Shown in pieces: positions 23,670 through 34,787 of a DNA stretch of 64,000 bases (position 1 is the stretch's first letter; every line of letters starts with the position of its first letter). Made by a program: the position numbers and the translations under genes. The DNA is from Scleropages formosus. Its lineage: Eukaryota; Chordata; Actinopteri; Osteoglossiformes; Osteoglossidae. Location: the NCBI RefSeq assembly GCF_900964775.1, contig NC_041827.1:6061501-6125500 (forward strand), given 5' to 3'. The notes below the pieces were generated by a model that saw nothing but the letters and a program-made list of their open reading frames with translations, was not told the DNA's origin and searched no databases.

Positions 23670-25376
23670 TTAGCTGAACATTTTGCTGAGCCTTTGGCCA
23701 AGCTTGCTGTCCATTTCTTTCTCCCGCGCACCCACTTCTCTGAGAGCCTTTAAGGCTGATTGTGACCCCGGCTGCAGCTCGAGGACCTTCTTAAAAGCAG
23801 AACGAGCCATGCCCAGCTCACCCACTTGCACGCAGGCCCGACCCAGCCTGTACCAGGCCTTGGGGCTGTTAGGGTCCAGCTCAGTAGCCCTTTTGCCGCT
23901 GTGCCGTGCCCTTTCTGGCAAGCCTAACCTGAGCTGACACAAAGACAGATTGGAGTGGAGTTCTGATCTAAATGTCTTGTATTCTTCTTCTGATGGGATG
24001 CATTCCTGTACTGGCCATAACTGAGCTACTTTTTCACTGTTTGCAGGGGAGTTCACTGGGAGTTCTGCCCCTTTTTCTTGCAATTTTTCTTTCTTCTCTT
24101 CATCTTTTGTTCTTTGTCCATCTAAATCGATTCTGCTTTCTCCATTTGTATCACTTTCTTCTTCAGTCACCCTTTCTTCCTCTGCAATCCTTTCCATCCC
24201 CCTTTTCCTCTCTTCCACTTTTCCCTTTTTCTCGTCTTTCAAGGTGAAAAGCAGCTTTAGGGCTCGGCTGTAGCAGTCTGCCGCTCCCCACACATCCCCT
24301 GCATGAAATCTGACCCCTCCACATTCTCTGTAGTTCTTCACCCAGGTCCACTTCTCCCCAGGAGACATCTCCCATGATTCTTTGCCAGGAGTGAAGGAAT
24401 GAAGCTCCAACAGGAAAACCTGAGGATCACTGGGGTTCTGCGTGTTTTCCAACAGCTCACCCTTGCCGGTTAACTCCTGCACTTGCGCATTCTGCTTCTC
24501 TGCCTCCACTTGTCCCAGTGCACAGCAAGCACCTAGCTGTGTCCTTCCTGACTCATGTATGGAACTGCCTTTCAAGGTAGAAACTGACAGCTGAAAAAAA
24601 GTGAAGACAAGGTAACTGATGTAAAACATGTCAGATATAAACAGTTCAGCTTTGTATCCTGTCACACTAATGAAGTCATTTTCTTTTTGAACCATTATAT
24701 AACACAAAAATATACAATTTAATCTCCTATCGACAATGTACTGAAATCGAGAACCACGCGTCTTGAAAGACATTCCTTATTTTTTTCTATATATACACAT
24801 ATTTGTGTATTAGCATACGGTACAATTTTCCTTTGATTTACAACAGCTCCGGAAGCAAGACTTCTGCCTACTGTTGAGGTTGGCTATTCCATAGGCATTA
24901 TGGATGTTCTGACAGGCACTATTGAATGGTAGTCTTTAAGGAAAGGAGCTCTCTGGATGACAATCTCCAGACATCCTTACCTCACAGCTCTCTCCAGCCT
25001 TCATTCCTTCGATGCAGGTTTCAACGACATCACATTGGCCTCCTCCCATTCGCAGGGAGACCCATTGACTCACTGGAATCTGGAGTAACGAGGTCTGAGA
25101 GCGTGGATAGGAGGGTGTCTGTATTGCACCTTGGGTGTCAGCCACTGTGTCAGATTCTACTACGCAGACAGACTTCTGCACATCTGAATTATCAGTTTTG
25201 GGTTGCACCCGGACTCTGCAGATTGAACCCATCTTGGGACACTGATCACCTCTCCCCCTCTCCTGCGTCCTCCGCCTAACCACTTCCAACAGGCCACTCG
25301 GACACACTGAGACCCAGGAAGTGACATCGCTGCTGATGGGGATGTCTCCTTTCTCTTCTTGATGCACTGTCTTCAT
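23670..25376 (-). CDS. fkbpl: FKBPL-like TPR co-chaperone
   Basis: Known FKBPL (WISp39) is an FKBP-family protein with a degenerate isomerase domain and TPR repeats that bind Hsp90. It is linked to p21 stability and steroid-receptor signalling. Coding exons 25376-24981 (132 codons, donor GAG|GTAAGG) and 24590-23670 (306 codons plus stop, acceptor TTTTTTTCAG|CTG) join in phase 0 to 438 residues (human 349). The N-terminal half has FKBP-like remnants (MGSICRVRVQPK, ETCIEGMKAGESCE, VFLLELHSFTPGKESWEMS). TPR repeats follow: VKNYRECGGVRFHAGDVWGA through LLFTL (about 217-249), ELHSNLSLCQLRLGLPERAR (342-), SPKAWYRLGRACVQVG (374-) and a KKVLELQPGS stretch, ending SKMFS like human RKMFG. A very charged linker (about 250-335) splits the first TPR from the rest, and I do not recall it in human. 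An acceptor (CTTTTCAG|CG) sits two bases before the ATG, so the first exon is non-coding and lies upstream. Confidence 0.91.
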
Positions 25377-25716
25377 CGCTGAAAAGACAGACATGACAAT
25401 CCAGCACACAGAAGCAAAAGTAATTATAAGACCTGGATGAAAAAAATGCAATGTATCAGAAATATTCTATATTTCTACAGCGTGCATAATTTGAGACCAA
25501 CTACAGATATTAGCAGAGAGCTGGGTTATTATTTAAACTAAAGTATTTAATCATTACTCATATTTCAGAATTAAATGGCAAAGTCTGAGAACTAAAAGTG
25601 CTGCGTAAACTGTTTGGCTCTCCAGAAGATGGAGTGGTAACCCAGTGCATTGTTTGTGGACTACTTGACCAAGGCACTTGAAACTATGGATCGCAGGTTC
25701 AATACATAGTATACAA

Positions 25717-27060
25717 CAGAAGTGAGTAAACCCCTGTGCGATATCACTTAAGTATCAAATGATTCAAAACTATCACCTTACAGTAATTGCAATACTATGC
25801 TGAGCAGTTTGTAATTTTACATAAGAGCAAATACCTAACAGTTTAGATTTACTATATTAAAAATACAGGCCCCATAGTAGGAATTCAATGCAATAAAAGT
25901 CAGTACACTTTCATTAGTGAGATTCAAATATTTTCAATACTTCCTATGTCCACGTTTATTTTTGGTGACAGACTCAATCTTCCTCGGCATGGAGGACACC
26001 AGTGTTGCACAGATTTCTTAAGAGATGGTCTGCCATTCTTTACAGAGAATTTTTTTTCAGCTGCTCTTTGCTGGAGGGCTTGTGTTGCTCTACCTTTCTC
26101 TTTAAAATACCCCAAAGGTGTTCTACTGGATTCAAATCAGGCAACATTCTTGGCCAGGTCATAGTTTTAACTTTTTTTTTCTTTTTTAGAAACTTGTGTG
26201 ATTTTGGCAGTGTGCTTTGGATCATTATCATGCTGGAATATTCCTCTTCTGCCAAGTTTTTGGAGACCGGGAGTCATCTTGTCAGCCAGTATTTTGGTAT
26301 ATCCACAGGCATTCATGGTGCCGTCTATAAATGTCATCTCCCTAACACCTTTTTCAGTCATGCCATATCATCACACTCCCACCTCCATACTTCACTGTTG
26401 GGACTATGTATTCACTGTGATAGTCCTGGCCAGGTTCACATTAAACATGCTGGACTCCATCTGAGCCAAACAAATTTATCTTGGTCTCATCGGACCAAAG
26501 AACATGCTCCCAGTATTCATCAGGCTTCTTATCGTGTTCTTTAGCAAAGTTTAATCTTGCAGTTTTGTGCCAAAGAGCAAGGAAGGCTTTTTTTTTTCTT
26601 GGACACCATCCAGAGAGGTTGACGTTATGCAATGTCCTTCGCGCTGTCTCAGCTGTCACAGAAACTCAGATTTCCATTGATAACCCCTGTGCCAAGTCAG
26701 AAGCACTTTCCAGTCTGTTTTTCAGAGCTAGACTGTGCAAGTAGTGCACCGTCCGAGGTGTCACTTTAGGAGGACGACATGACCACGGCTGGTTCTACGG
26801 CTCGTTCTATACCTCCTGATTACTGCTGCAACTGTGTTTCAGCTGATTTTTAGTTGGTCACCGATTTTCCTGCATCACTGTCCATCTTTGTGAAGTCTAC
26901 CCACCTGATTTTTCAATTCCTCTGGCAATTCTTTTCCATGGGGAGCAATGATGCAGACATGCAGATAAACACAGCCCAGGAGGTCAGGTGTGAGGCCACG
27001 GCGCAGCACAGTTTGTCTTACCTGCCAGGTTACATGTAAATAAGAGCAAAAATACCGTGC
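25717..27060 (-). mobile_element. Decayed Tc1-like transposon in the fkbpl 5' intron
   Basis: - strand pieces of a DD34E transposase in order from right to left: GKELPEELKNQVGRLHKDG (N-term), RTLHNVNLSG, KTARLNFAKEHDKKPDEYWE, LWSDETKINLFG (first Asp), MTFIDGTMNACGY, IFQHDNDPKHTAK (second Asp) and WPRMLPDLNPVEHLWGILKR (Glu). They sit in several frames with stops between, so it cannot make a protein. The left end AGAAGTGAGTAAACCCCTGT (25718-) is a typical Tc1 inverted repeat. I see no matching repeat at the right end. Long + strand open frames here (to 180 aa) are antisense by-products. Confidence 0.88.
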
Positions 27061-27210
27061 TGCTTCCACACATTTCCCGTAACATGCCCGTCAGTGTCAG
27101 CGAGTACTGTATCAGTGAAGTGTATATAGCATAGCATACAAGTTCTACCAGGTTCCATCCTTAAGTTAAGGGGGGCTTTCCAGGTCCGCATTGCATTCTG
27201 GGTATTGTTG

Positions 27211-27295
27211 TTCACATTTATTAATTTAGCTGATGCTTCCCTCCAAAGCGACTTACAATTTTAAGGTACTGACAATTTATTTATCCATGATTTGT
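27211..27295 (-). repeat. LINE/SINE 3' tail fragment
   Basis: Reverse tail CATTTATTAATTTAGCTGAT with CCCTCCAAAGCGACTTACAA, the shared 3' end again, without a head. Confidence 0.55.
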
Positions 27296-27564
27296 ACAGC
27301 TCTGTAATTTCTCCTCAAGCCCCACGTGACATGATGATGTACCGCCAACTTACAGAACACGCAGCATAACTATTGTTGCTCGGCACCAAGTTTATATATA
27401 TACTCTGGTGGTAGTAACATGAGTTAGCTACCCCAACTAGCCATCGTTAGCAATGAAAAGCAAACTTATAAGCATTTGCTGGCTGGGATCACCATATTAA
27501 AGTATTGGTCGCACACCGGAACCACAAGAATCTGCAAACGTCATTTTGCAAGCCGTAGGTTTAC

Positions 27565-27720
27565 CTGTCGACGGACGAACAGCCGCACGCGCTGGCACTT
27601 CCCCAGTGCACCACCCTCCCAGAGCGTAGATACAGGAAGTACGTCATCCCACGCCTCTATTGGCGCGCCTCGGCTAAGTCGGGTTCTTCCATTGGACACC
27701 TTGTCGAGGAGGAGGAGTTA
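27565..27720 (-). promoter_or_regulatory. Probable fkbpl promoter and non-coding exon 1
   Basis: CpG-rich block upstream of the Tc1 copy. On the - strand it has two CCAAT boxes (ATTGG at 27659-27663 and 27691-27695), a CRE-like TGACGT within 27635-27655 and, further down, GTCGACAG|GTAAAC, a good splice donor (exon end at 27565). The fkbpl start codon lies two bases after an acceptor, so this is the best candidate for its leader exon. The intron would then be about 2.2 kb. Confidence 0.5.
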
Positions 27721-28384
27721 ATATTTTTGCAACTTTAAATGTCAGAAGTTCTGAACCTCGGTCTTCCTTATTTCTTATTTTGGCTCCGTTAAAACTCAGA
27801 CATGAGACTGTGGTTACATAAAACTAAAAATAAAAAAATGTAATGCTCGTACCACCTATGATAATTTCGCGTAAACAAGTTTCAGAGAAACAAATTCAGT
27901 GCAGAATTTCCACCAAATTTATTTATGGCCATTTTTCTGCGAGGGAGTCCTCAGCTTTCATCGGATTCTTAAAGGGTCCAGTGGCCTAGAAAAGATTAAG
28001 AATCCCTATTTATGGCTTCCTCATTGTGACACTTACGCCTGTTCATCTTTTTTCTGTGAAAATAGTTCTCCCACATGACGTTCCTTAACAAGAGCCCAAA
28101 TTCACTGTTATTTCCAGGGTATTTCCACTAGGTGGCGCTATCACATAGATCTTGTTTACTCCATCACCAAAGGTACAGGTGGTGTATCAGGGATGTCAGC
28201 CTATAATATAGAGAGCACAAACCCAGGAGAGGAAAACCAAAATGTACCTAAATCAACATGTAAAGAACAGTAAACGCAGTGACTTCATAGCATCACAAAG
28301 ACATTAATTTGATTGATTAATTTTACTTAAATGCAAGACAGCTACACCTTCATATTTCTCTCAGTTTGAGTGCTTATGAGACTA
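27721..28384. other. Intergenic
   Basis: AT-rich. I see no gene, RNA or recognised repeat. Confidence 0.4.
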
Positions 28385-28575
28385 CATTTATTCATTTAAG
28401 GGAAACTTTCCTCCACCTCCCTACAATTACTTTACCATTTATAGACCTGGGTAATTTTAGTGGAGCAATTCAGGGTAAGTATCCTGCTCAAGGATACAAC
28501 ATCTGGGATTCAAACCTGCAACCTTTGGGTCTATAGGCAGAGGTTCTAACCAACACGCTGCCAGCTGTCCCACGG
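28385..28575 (-). repeat. SINE family C copy
   Basis: Reverse copy: CATTTATTCATTTAAGGGAA tail, CTGGGTAATTTTAGTGGAGC, AATTCAGGGTAAGTATCCTG, box-B complement GGGATTCAAACCTGCAACC and head end CCAACACGCTGCC. Confidence 0.8.
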
Positions 28576-30190
28576 CTAAGGCTAAGGTTGAATATTACAT
28601 AATGAAAAGAACAGAAAGGTAGCACTGCTTTACTGCTTCCTGTTTTCACTGGTTTCATCAATGTCATACCTATTTCAAGTGCCTTCATGACCTTTGTTGC
28701 TTTCAGGTAATTTAATGTTACCAGTAAAGGTAAACCAGGATTTAGGTTGCATGTCCTTCGATACACCTGACAATACATGGCAGATAATAATAAATTTCAT
28801 GCTTGAGAAGAGCGAAATGAAGTGAAATTTATGCCAAGGTAACAGGAGGTAGATCGTGCTGTGATTTTTGCAGTGGCGCCTGTATTTTTTTGTATAGACG
28901 AGGCAGATGTAATGATTCAGACTGCCTCAAGGACAGAGCAGATAGATTTTTTGATTGGTAAGCAGAAACACGGATTTGGAAGAAAACCGGTTGTGCTCCG
29001 TTCAATGTCTCTATCTGCCACTTTCGTATAAAATAATTTCTACTGAACAGAATCACCAGCATTAACAACAGCTTACGCAGCTTAAAAGAATGTTCTAGTT
29101 CCAAGCCCGTCTTGGCGTAGTGCTGTACTCACAGACCCAATTACAAAATAAAGACATTATTTCATTAAATTCTAACATACCTAGATACATGATCTTGCCA
29201 TTTGCAAACCTCATGAGGGGAAAAACTGCATTTGTACAGTTTTTCCTAGAACAAATCCTGTATTCCTTATTGTCTTCGAAATTGTACAGCATAGGGTTCG
29301 AAAGTTCTGGGCAGTCTCCTCTTGTCTCCTCAGTAACTTTCATTTTGCCTTTCCACCGACACCTCCAGTGGGGACCCAAAGGGCCTTCAATTCATCATCC
29401 TGAGCTTAAAATAATGAACCCGACTGGCCTAGTTAAAGGGTTACTACCGCCACCTCCCCCTTCCCCCCATTTCGCCCCCCCTTTCCCTGTCCCTGTTCCA
29501 CTGCCGAATGGCACAGCTGCCCTGATGAAGCTTAGTAAGATCCAGTCTTTGAAGGAAATACCTACTCAGGGCTTAGGATAGAGTCTTATGTTTGTCGCTC
29601 ACAGGTGTCTGTCGTGGATCCTTGTAGAGCAAGACTCCAGATAATCCTACACTTGCTGGGAGAAGGAGGTTCTCCACATCCACCTCTCTACCACACCAGA
29701 CAATCTGATCATCTCTTGTGCTTCGTTGGTCAAGAGCTGAGGACTAACAGTTGACCCAAGTCTCTTCTTCCCCAAGCACATTGAAGTCATAAGTTGACCC
29801 TACAGATACCTCTTGTATAACGTTTACAGGATCCACTCATATCTCATGACACACTTTACACAGTTCCTGTTCCTGGTTAATCCTGTAGCTCTCTCCTGCC
29901 TGGTCTTACATCATCTGCCATCAAGCCTTTTCGGCTGACCTTACATATTGCAGTATGAGCTGTGTTAGGATGGCTGGCAGCATAATCATTACAGGTGCTT
30001 CCTTGAGCTTATAGAACAAAGGTTCAACCCTCCCCTCCACTGTAGCTGCCTCTGGGATGGTACTTACCCTAAATTGCTCCCATGATATGATATCATACAT
30101 TTTTCAAAGCACCTGGACACATTATCAGTGATGCAGCATGGGGTTACTGTCTGTTTTGGGTCTTTCAAGATCAAGCATCCTTGTCTAGGG
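28576..30190. other. Intergenic with unassigned open frames
   Basis: Two neighbouring - strand frames (29365-29095 and 29104-28829) read coding-like stretches such as EDNKEYRICSRKNCTNAVFP and KLRKLLLMLVILFSRNYF, and the first contains a consensus donor (CTAG|GTATGT). No family is recognised and no convincing acceptor joins them. 29961-30090 resembles a very worn SINE C (CCTAAATTGCTCC). Nothing firm. Confidence 0.25.
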
Positions 30191-30238
30191 AACATTACAT
30201 TACATTTACATTTACATTACATTACATTACATTACATG
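30191..30238. repeat. ACATT simple repeat
   Basis: Imperfect tandem ACATT/ACATTT units. The unit resembles the TAAATGTAAATG tail of nearby SINEs in reverse and may derive from one. Confidence 0.85.
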
Positions 30239-30399
30239 TGCTTCATTGGTCAAGTACAGTGTAATGTATTGCTGGTCAAATTGGTCAAAATGTAACGTAA
30301 TGTACTAATGTCCAGGGAACCCAACTAGGGCTGACGAGACCCCAACCTATGTCCTAACTTGAACCCATGGCTCACGCCTCCTTGTTCACAGCCATCTAG

Positions 30400-30640
30400 A
30401 TGTAGCCTTATTGAAAACTTTTGTAGGCTTCCTTTCATAGCCTTGCTCCATACTATCGTCATGATCACCTTTGTATTATCTATCTATCTCAAATGTACAG
30501 GTAGCTACCTGTGTAATGTGTACCGGCATAAACAGTGGTATGGAGCAAGCAGACTGTGCTTTGACAATTACCTGTGTACAGTCTCGTTTACCTTGCATTG
30601 TGTGTCGCTTTGGAGAAAAACATCTGCTAAAGGAGTAGAT
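30400..30640 (+). repeat. LINE-like 3' end fragment
   Basis: Ends GTCGCTTTGGAGAAAAACAT then CTGCTAAAGGAG. Upstream TTGTATTATCTATCTATC and CTTGCATTGTGTGTCGC resemble the untranslated end of a LINE. No reading frame remains. Confidence 0.5.
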
Positions 30641-31811
30641 GAATTTCACGTTTCAGAGCCTTTTGAATCTGACAGCATTGGCATGTTTTCCTTTTGACTT
30701 GATTTCTTCCTGATTTCAGTTTCGATCTGGCTGTGGTTGGGCTGGTGTTTTCGCTTAGGATCAGATTAATGTTTTGTATTACACTGAAGTTGTTACAGTG
30801 CTCAGTTCATTGAAATAACTCTTTTATTCGTTATTCCTATTTCACTTTTCTAATGAGGTTTTGCACATTTGCATATACCTTTTATTAAGAGAGGGCGTGT
30901 GTAGTACAATTACGGTTTATGAAATAAAAGTAAGTTCTGAAATTTTTCTTTAATATATGCAAATTTTTAAAATGTGTATGGATTTTTACAATTTTAAGGG
31001 TATAATGCAGGTGCCTGGTTTTGATGTACATATATTTTGTTGGATTCAAGGCTAGATCGTTAGATCATCGGTCATCCGAGGCGCTGATCATATAACCTGA
31101 GACGCAAGTATTTGTTCTGTCTGAATCACTTAAGAATCATGAACCTAGAAATTTAATATTCTTTTCAAGCAAGTAAACAAATCGTTAAGCAGAGACCATG
31201 ACCTCTGTTGCCTCTTTGGCGTCTGCAGTCATGGTGGTAGACAACACAGAACTGACTCTGCGGAGGAAGAAGAAGAGGAGATATTGGCTTCCAAATCAAA
31301 CAATTCCCCCTGGCTGCCTGTCCTTCTGTCTTTTAGCCCTAAAGCATACTGGGCAGCCTTGCATGTGTGTCTCAGGAGCAATGTGTAGCTGGGTCTGAAG
31401 CAATGAGTGTGAAGAGTTTGAGTGGCCACAGGCCATGGCACAGACGGAGAGAGAGCATCATGTGGGCCATGTGGAGGTTTATCCTCTGTAAGCTTGATTA
31501 AATATGTACTTATTTACTGCATCAGTTCATTACAAATCTACTAATTAATTTTTTGCCACAGTTATTTTTTAAGCGTGATTGAGACATGAAACATGCATTG
31601 GAGGCTAAAAAAATTGACATAAAATAAAATGGACCGTAGCATCGAGGCTGGTTGTGGAAAAAATCGGCGGCGATATTAACCCCTCACTTGCCGGACGGCT
31701 GCTGTCAGATCATACGCCGGGAACAAAAGAGATTTAAGAAGCGGGGACGGAAGACGCTAAAAGAGGGCTCCTGGTGAGAATAAAAAGCAGCAAACTGCAA
31801 AGTTTACAAAT
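30641..31811. other. Intergenic
   Basis: AT-rich. No gene or recognised repeat. The small open frame at 31198-31398 has no domain. Confidence 0.4.
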
Positions 31812-31823
31812 ATTACATAAACA

Positions 31824-32043
31824 CACACACACACACACACATTTTCAGAACCGCTTGTCCCATACGGGGTCACGGGGAACCGGAGCCTAACCCGGTAACA
31901 CAGGGCGTAAGGCCGGAGGGGGAGGGGACACACCCAGGACGGGACGCCAGTCCGCCGCAAGGCACCCCAAGCGGGATTCGAACCCCAGACCCACTGGAGA
32001 GCAGGACTGTGGTCCAACCCACTGCGCCACCGCACCCCCTTCC
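31824..32043 (-). repeat. tRNA-derived SINE, family A (copy 5), young
   Basis: Near-consensus reverse copy with a (CA)11-type tail. It is flanked by a perfect 12-bp duplication ATTACATAAACA (31812-31823 and 32044-32055). The open frames of 92-113 aa across it are repeat-encoded. Confidence 0.95.
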
Positions 32044-32605
32044 ATTACATAAACAAAGGACAAAAAACAAAGGGGTGCGACATCTGGCAGGAGATAAATA
32101 AGGAAAGGGGATTTGATGGCAATTGGATTGTAGGGGATGGTTTTCTGAGGGGATGGAATATGATTGCCAGCAAGTGTGAGGAGACAGCATGCGGAATGTG
32201 GAACATAGTGATTAGTGTATGCTTCCATGACAGTTTGGGCCGGGATGTCAGGGGGGGATAGAGGTCTTTAATTGCACATTGCCATGGATATGGACTGGGA
32301 CTACAGCCCAGAAAGAGAGAGAGCGATAGAGATAGGGAACAGGGACAGAGAGGCAAGAAAAGACAGAATAAATCCCGTTAAATACAGGCTGGGAGGTTAA
32401 ATTTAGAGAAAAGGCCAAAATATATAACTGAACCATGTAGCTTTGGCTCCAGTTACACAGGAAGTCCTTCAAGGCCCTCTCTCGGGGTCTCTCATTTTTG
32501 CCAGTTGTTTTTGATACTTTGTCATTATTCGACGCTGAATTGAGTTTTCAGTGCCGTGTTTATTAATCCCAGCATGATTTTTGATTCACGAAACCTATCT
32601 GCCCA

Positions 32606-32810
32606 ACGTGGTGGTGCAGCGGGTTTGGCCAGGTTCCGCTCTCTGGTGGGTCTGTGGTTCGAGTCCTGCTTGGGGTGCCTTGCGATGCACTGGCATCCTA
32701 TCCTGGGTGTGTCTCCTTCCCCTCCTGCCTTGTGCCCTGTGTTTCTGGGTTAGGCTCCAGGTTGCCATGACCCTGCTTGGGCCAAGTGGTTTCTGACAGT
32801 GTGTGTGTCA
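32606..32810 (+). repeat. tRNA-derived SINE, family A (copy 6)
   Basis: Diverged + copy: box A GGTGGTGCAGCGGGTTTGG, box B GTGGTTCGAGTCCTGC, body CCTATCCTGGGTGTGTC and a short TGTGTG tail. It runs straight into the next SINE. Confidence 0.88.
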
Positions 32811-32811
32811 C

Positions 32812-33173
32812 AGGCAGCATGGTGGCACAGTGAGTAGTGCTGCTGCCTCACAATGCCTGGGTGGTGCGGGAGGATGTGGGTTTGACCCCTGTTCAGTCTG
32901 TGTGGAGTTTGTATGTTCTCCCTGTGTCTGTGTGGGTTTCCTCAGGGTGCTCTGATTTCTTCCCAAAGATGTGCTCTTCAGGTTCCCCATAGTGTGTGAG
33001 TGACAGAGAGAGAGTGTGTGTGTTTCACTGATATATGGATGAGTGACCCAATATAAGTAGTGTATCTAGCAGTGTAAGTCACCACGGTGAATAAGGTGTG
33101 CGGGCTCATAACACTACATAGAGTTCATTGGAAGTTGCTTTGGAGAAAAGTGTCTGCTAAGTGAATAAATGTG
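32812..33173 (+). repeat. SINE family B, fullest copy in the window
   Basis: tRNA-like head (GGTGGCACAGTGAGTAG box A; GTGGGTTTGACCCCT box B), then CTGTGTGGAGTTTGTATGTT, CCCCATAGTGTGTGAGTGAC, AGTGTATCTAGCAGTGTAAG and ACACTACATAGAGTTCATTG. The tail is GGAGAAAAGTGTCTGCTAAG plus TGAATAAATG. About 360 bp. It abuts the family A copy on its left. Confidence 0.88.
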
Positions 33174-33597
33174 TGAAACACATCTCGTTTGGCTGCATTT
33201 TTATGCGTTTATGTTAAAGCTTTGATTGGACAAATGAAAAAATAAAAAACGGTTGTGATGTCAACCGGCCAAGCATTCTTTCTTTCTGTTTACCATTGTT
33301 GTGTTTGGTTTTAATTTTTATGTCTGAGTAAAAAGTTGCGTTTAGCGTTCTGTGCTCTTTATGGCACCTGATTTAAGCATAACTGAAGAAGGTAACATAG
33401 CTAAAGAGATAGTTTATTGCTTCTCTGCTCTTCTAAGTAGCTTGTCCAAGAAACTTTTAAACGGAGTTCATGTGCAAAAGAAAATTTTCCAGTCCTACAG
33501 GCATTAATATCAACTGAGACAGTTCATCTGTTCCTGCATGTTTCCTTTAAACCCAAGCAATTCCTCTCAGAACTCTGACACTACTGTTTAGTTTGGG

Positions 33598-33760
33598 AAA
33601 CATTTACATTTACATTCGCATTTATTCATTCAGCAGACGCTTTTGTCCAAAGCGACATACATCTCAGCAAAAGTACAATTTACGCATTACCTTAAGAGAA
33701 AGAGACACAGCTGGAGACATGTGACTCAAGTAAACCTTTTTGCCAAAAGCACCGCTTTCC
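33598..33760 (-). repeat. LINE-like 3' end fragment
   Basis: Reverse orientation: CATTTACATTTACATTCGCA, TTTATTCATTCAGCAGACGC, TTTTGTCCAAAGCGACATAC. The shared tail is followed by sequence that matches the 15.3-kb and 18.3-kb fragments in reverse. Confidence 0.6.
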
Positions 33761-33999
33761 TGTGAAGTACGAACTGATATTCAAATCTTTTTACTTAGTT
33801 ATAAGTTCTGTAAGTCATAGCCCTGCTTTTTATACAATTATCTCCAGATTTTTATTCCGACATAAGACCTTCGATCAGCTGCTCCTTGCATACTTGGTGT
33901 TGCTGTAATGCCGACTGTATTCATTCCCAGACATCACTCCTTCATTCTGACCAGTTTCTAATCTCATATACAATATATAACAATGATATAATCACTCAC

Positions 34000-34204
34000 T
34001 CACAGATAGTCTGAAATCACTTGTCCCGAGTGGGGTCATGGCGAACCGGGGCCAAACCCAGCAACACAGGGCGTAAGGCTGGATGGGGAGAGAACACACC
34101 CAGGACGGGAGGCCAATCCATGGCAAGGCACCCCAAGCAGGACTCAAACCCCGGACCCACCAGAGAACAGGACCCTGCCAAACTCGCTGCACCACCACAC
34201 CCCA
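34000..34204 (-). repeat. tRNA-derived SINE, family A (copy 7)
   Basis: Reverse copy, moderately diverged: CTTGTCCCGAGTGGGGTCAT, CACCCAGGACGGGAGGCC, box-B complement GGACTCAAACCCC. The duplication is unclear (ATATAATCA against ACATAATAA at best). Confidence 0.88.
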
Positions 34205-34755
34205 CCATTGACATAATAACATAATAAATAATTCTGACCTAATATCTTCATTTATTGCAGGCTTTTACTGATTCAATGTACTGATCTGGATTACTACCTC
34301 ATTTTTAAAGTATGAGGTGGGTAATGGAGTGGAAGAAGAGTATTTTGGATATATGCACTCAAGTTTGCATCTAGCTCATAAATTCTTGGAACTCAAGTAA
34401 ACACTGCAACATGTCATGGGTCCGAGAAGGCGCGAGTCAGTCAGAAAACAGTGATTAAAACTTCTCTAACCAGCCTAGTTTCAGAATGGATAACAAAAAA
34501 GATATCTGCCTTCATTATGTCCAGAGAGAAAAAATGGAAGAAATGTTACTGAGATATGTAAACAAGTCCACAACCTTTCCATTTAACTGCAAACGCTCAG
34601 TCTCAGACTAAAACGACAAAAAAGACATAAATGTTTATCACATTTACATAATTTATCCCTGCATCATAAATCACAGAAAAAAACAGTCAGTAATTCTTCA
34701 GGCAGCATTTATACAGTCATGCCGTTCATGAAATATATGCTTTTGCTCTGTTCAG

Positions 34756-34787
<32 letters not shown>

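Noticed and set aside
26002-26544. 180-aa + strand frame
   Set aside because: Antisense of the Tc1 transposase remains; the - strand carries recognisable transposase motifs.
30191-30238. Short tandem repeat considered as a CRISPR-like array
   Set aside because: Five-base units without spacers in a vertebrate genome; a simple repeat.
31757-32228. Frames of 92-113 aa with proline-rich products
   Set aside because: They are translations of a family A SINE. The same peptides recur at 12.2, 18.6, 34.0, 39.8, 51.0 and 52.1 kb.
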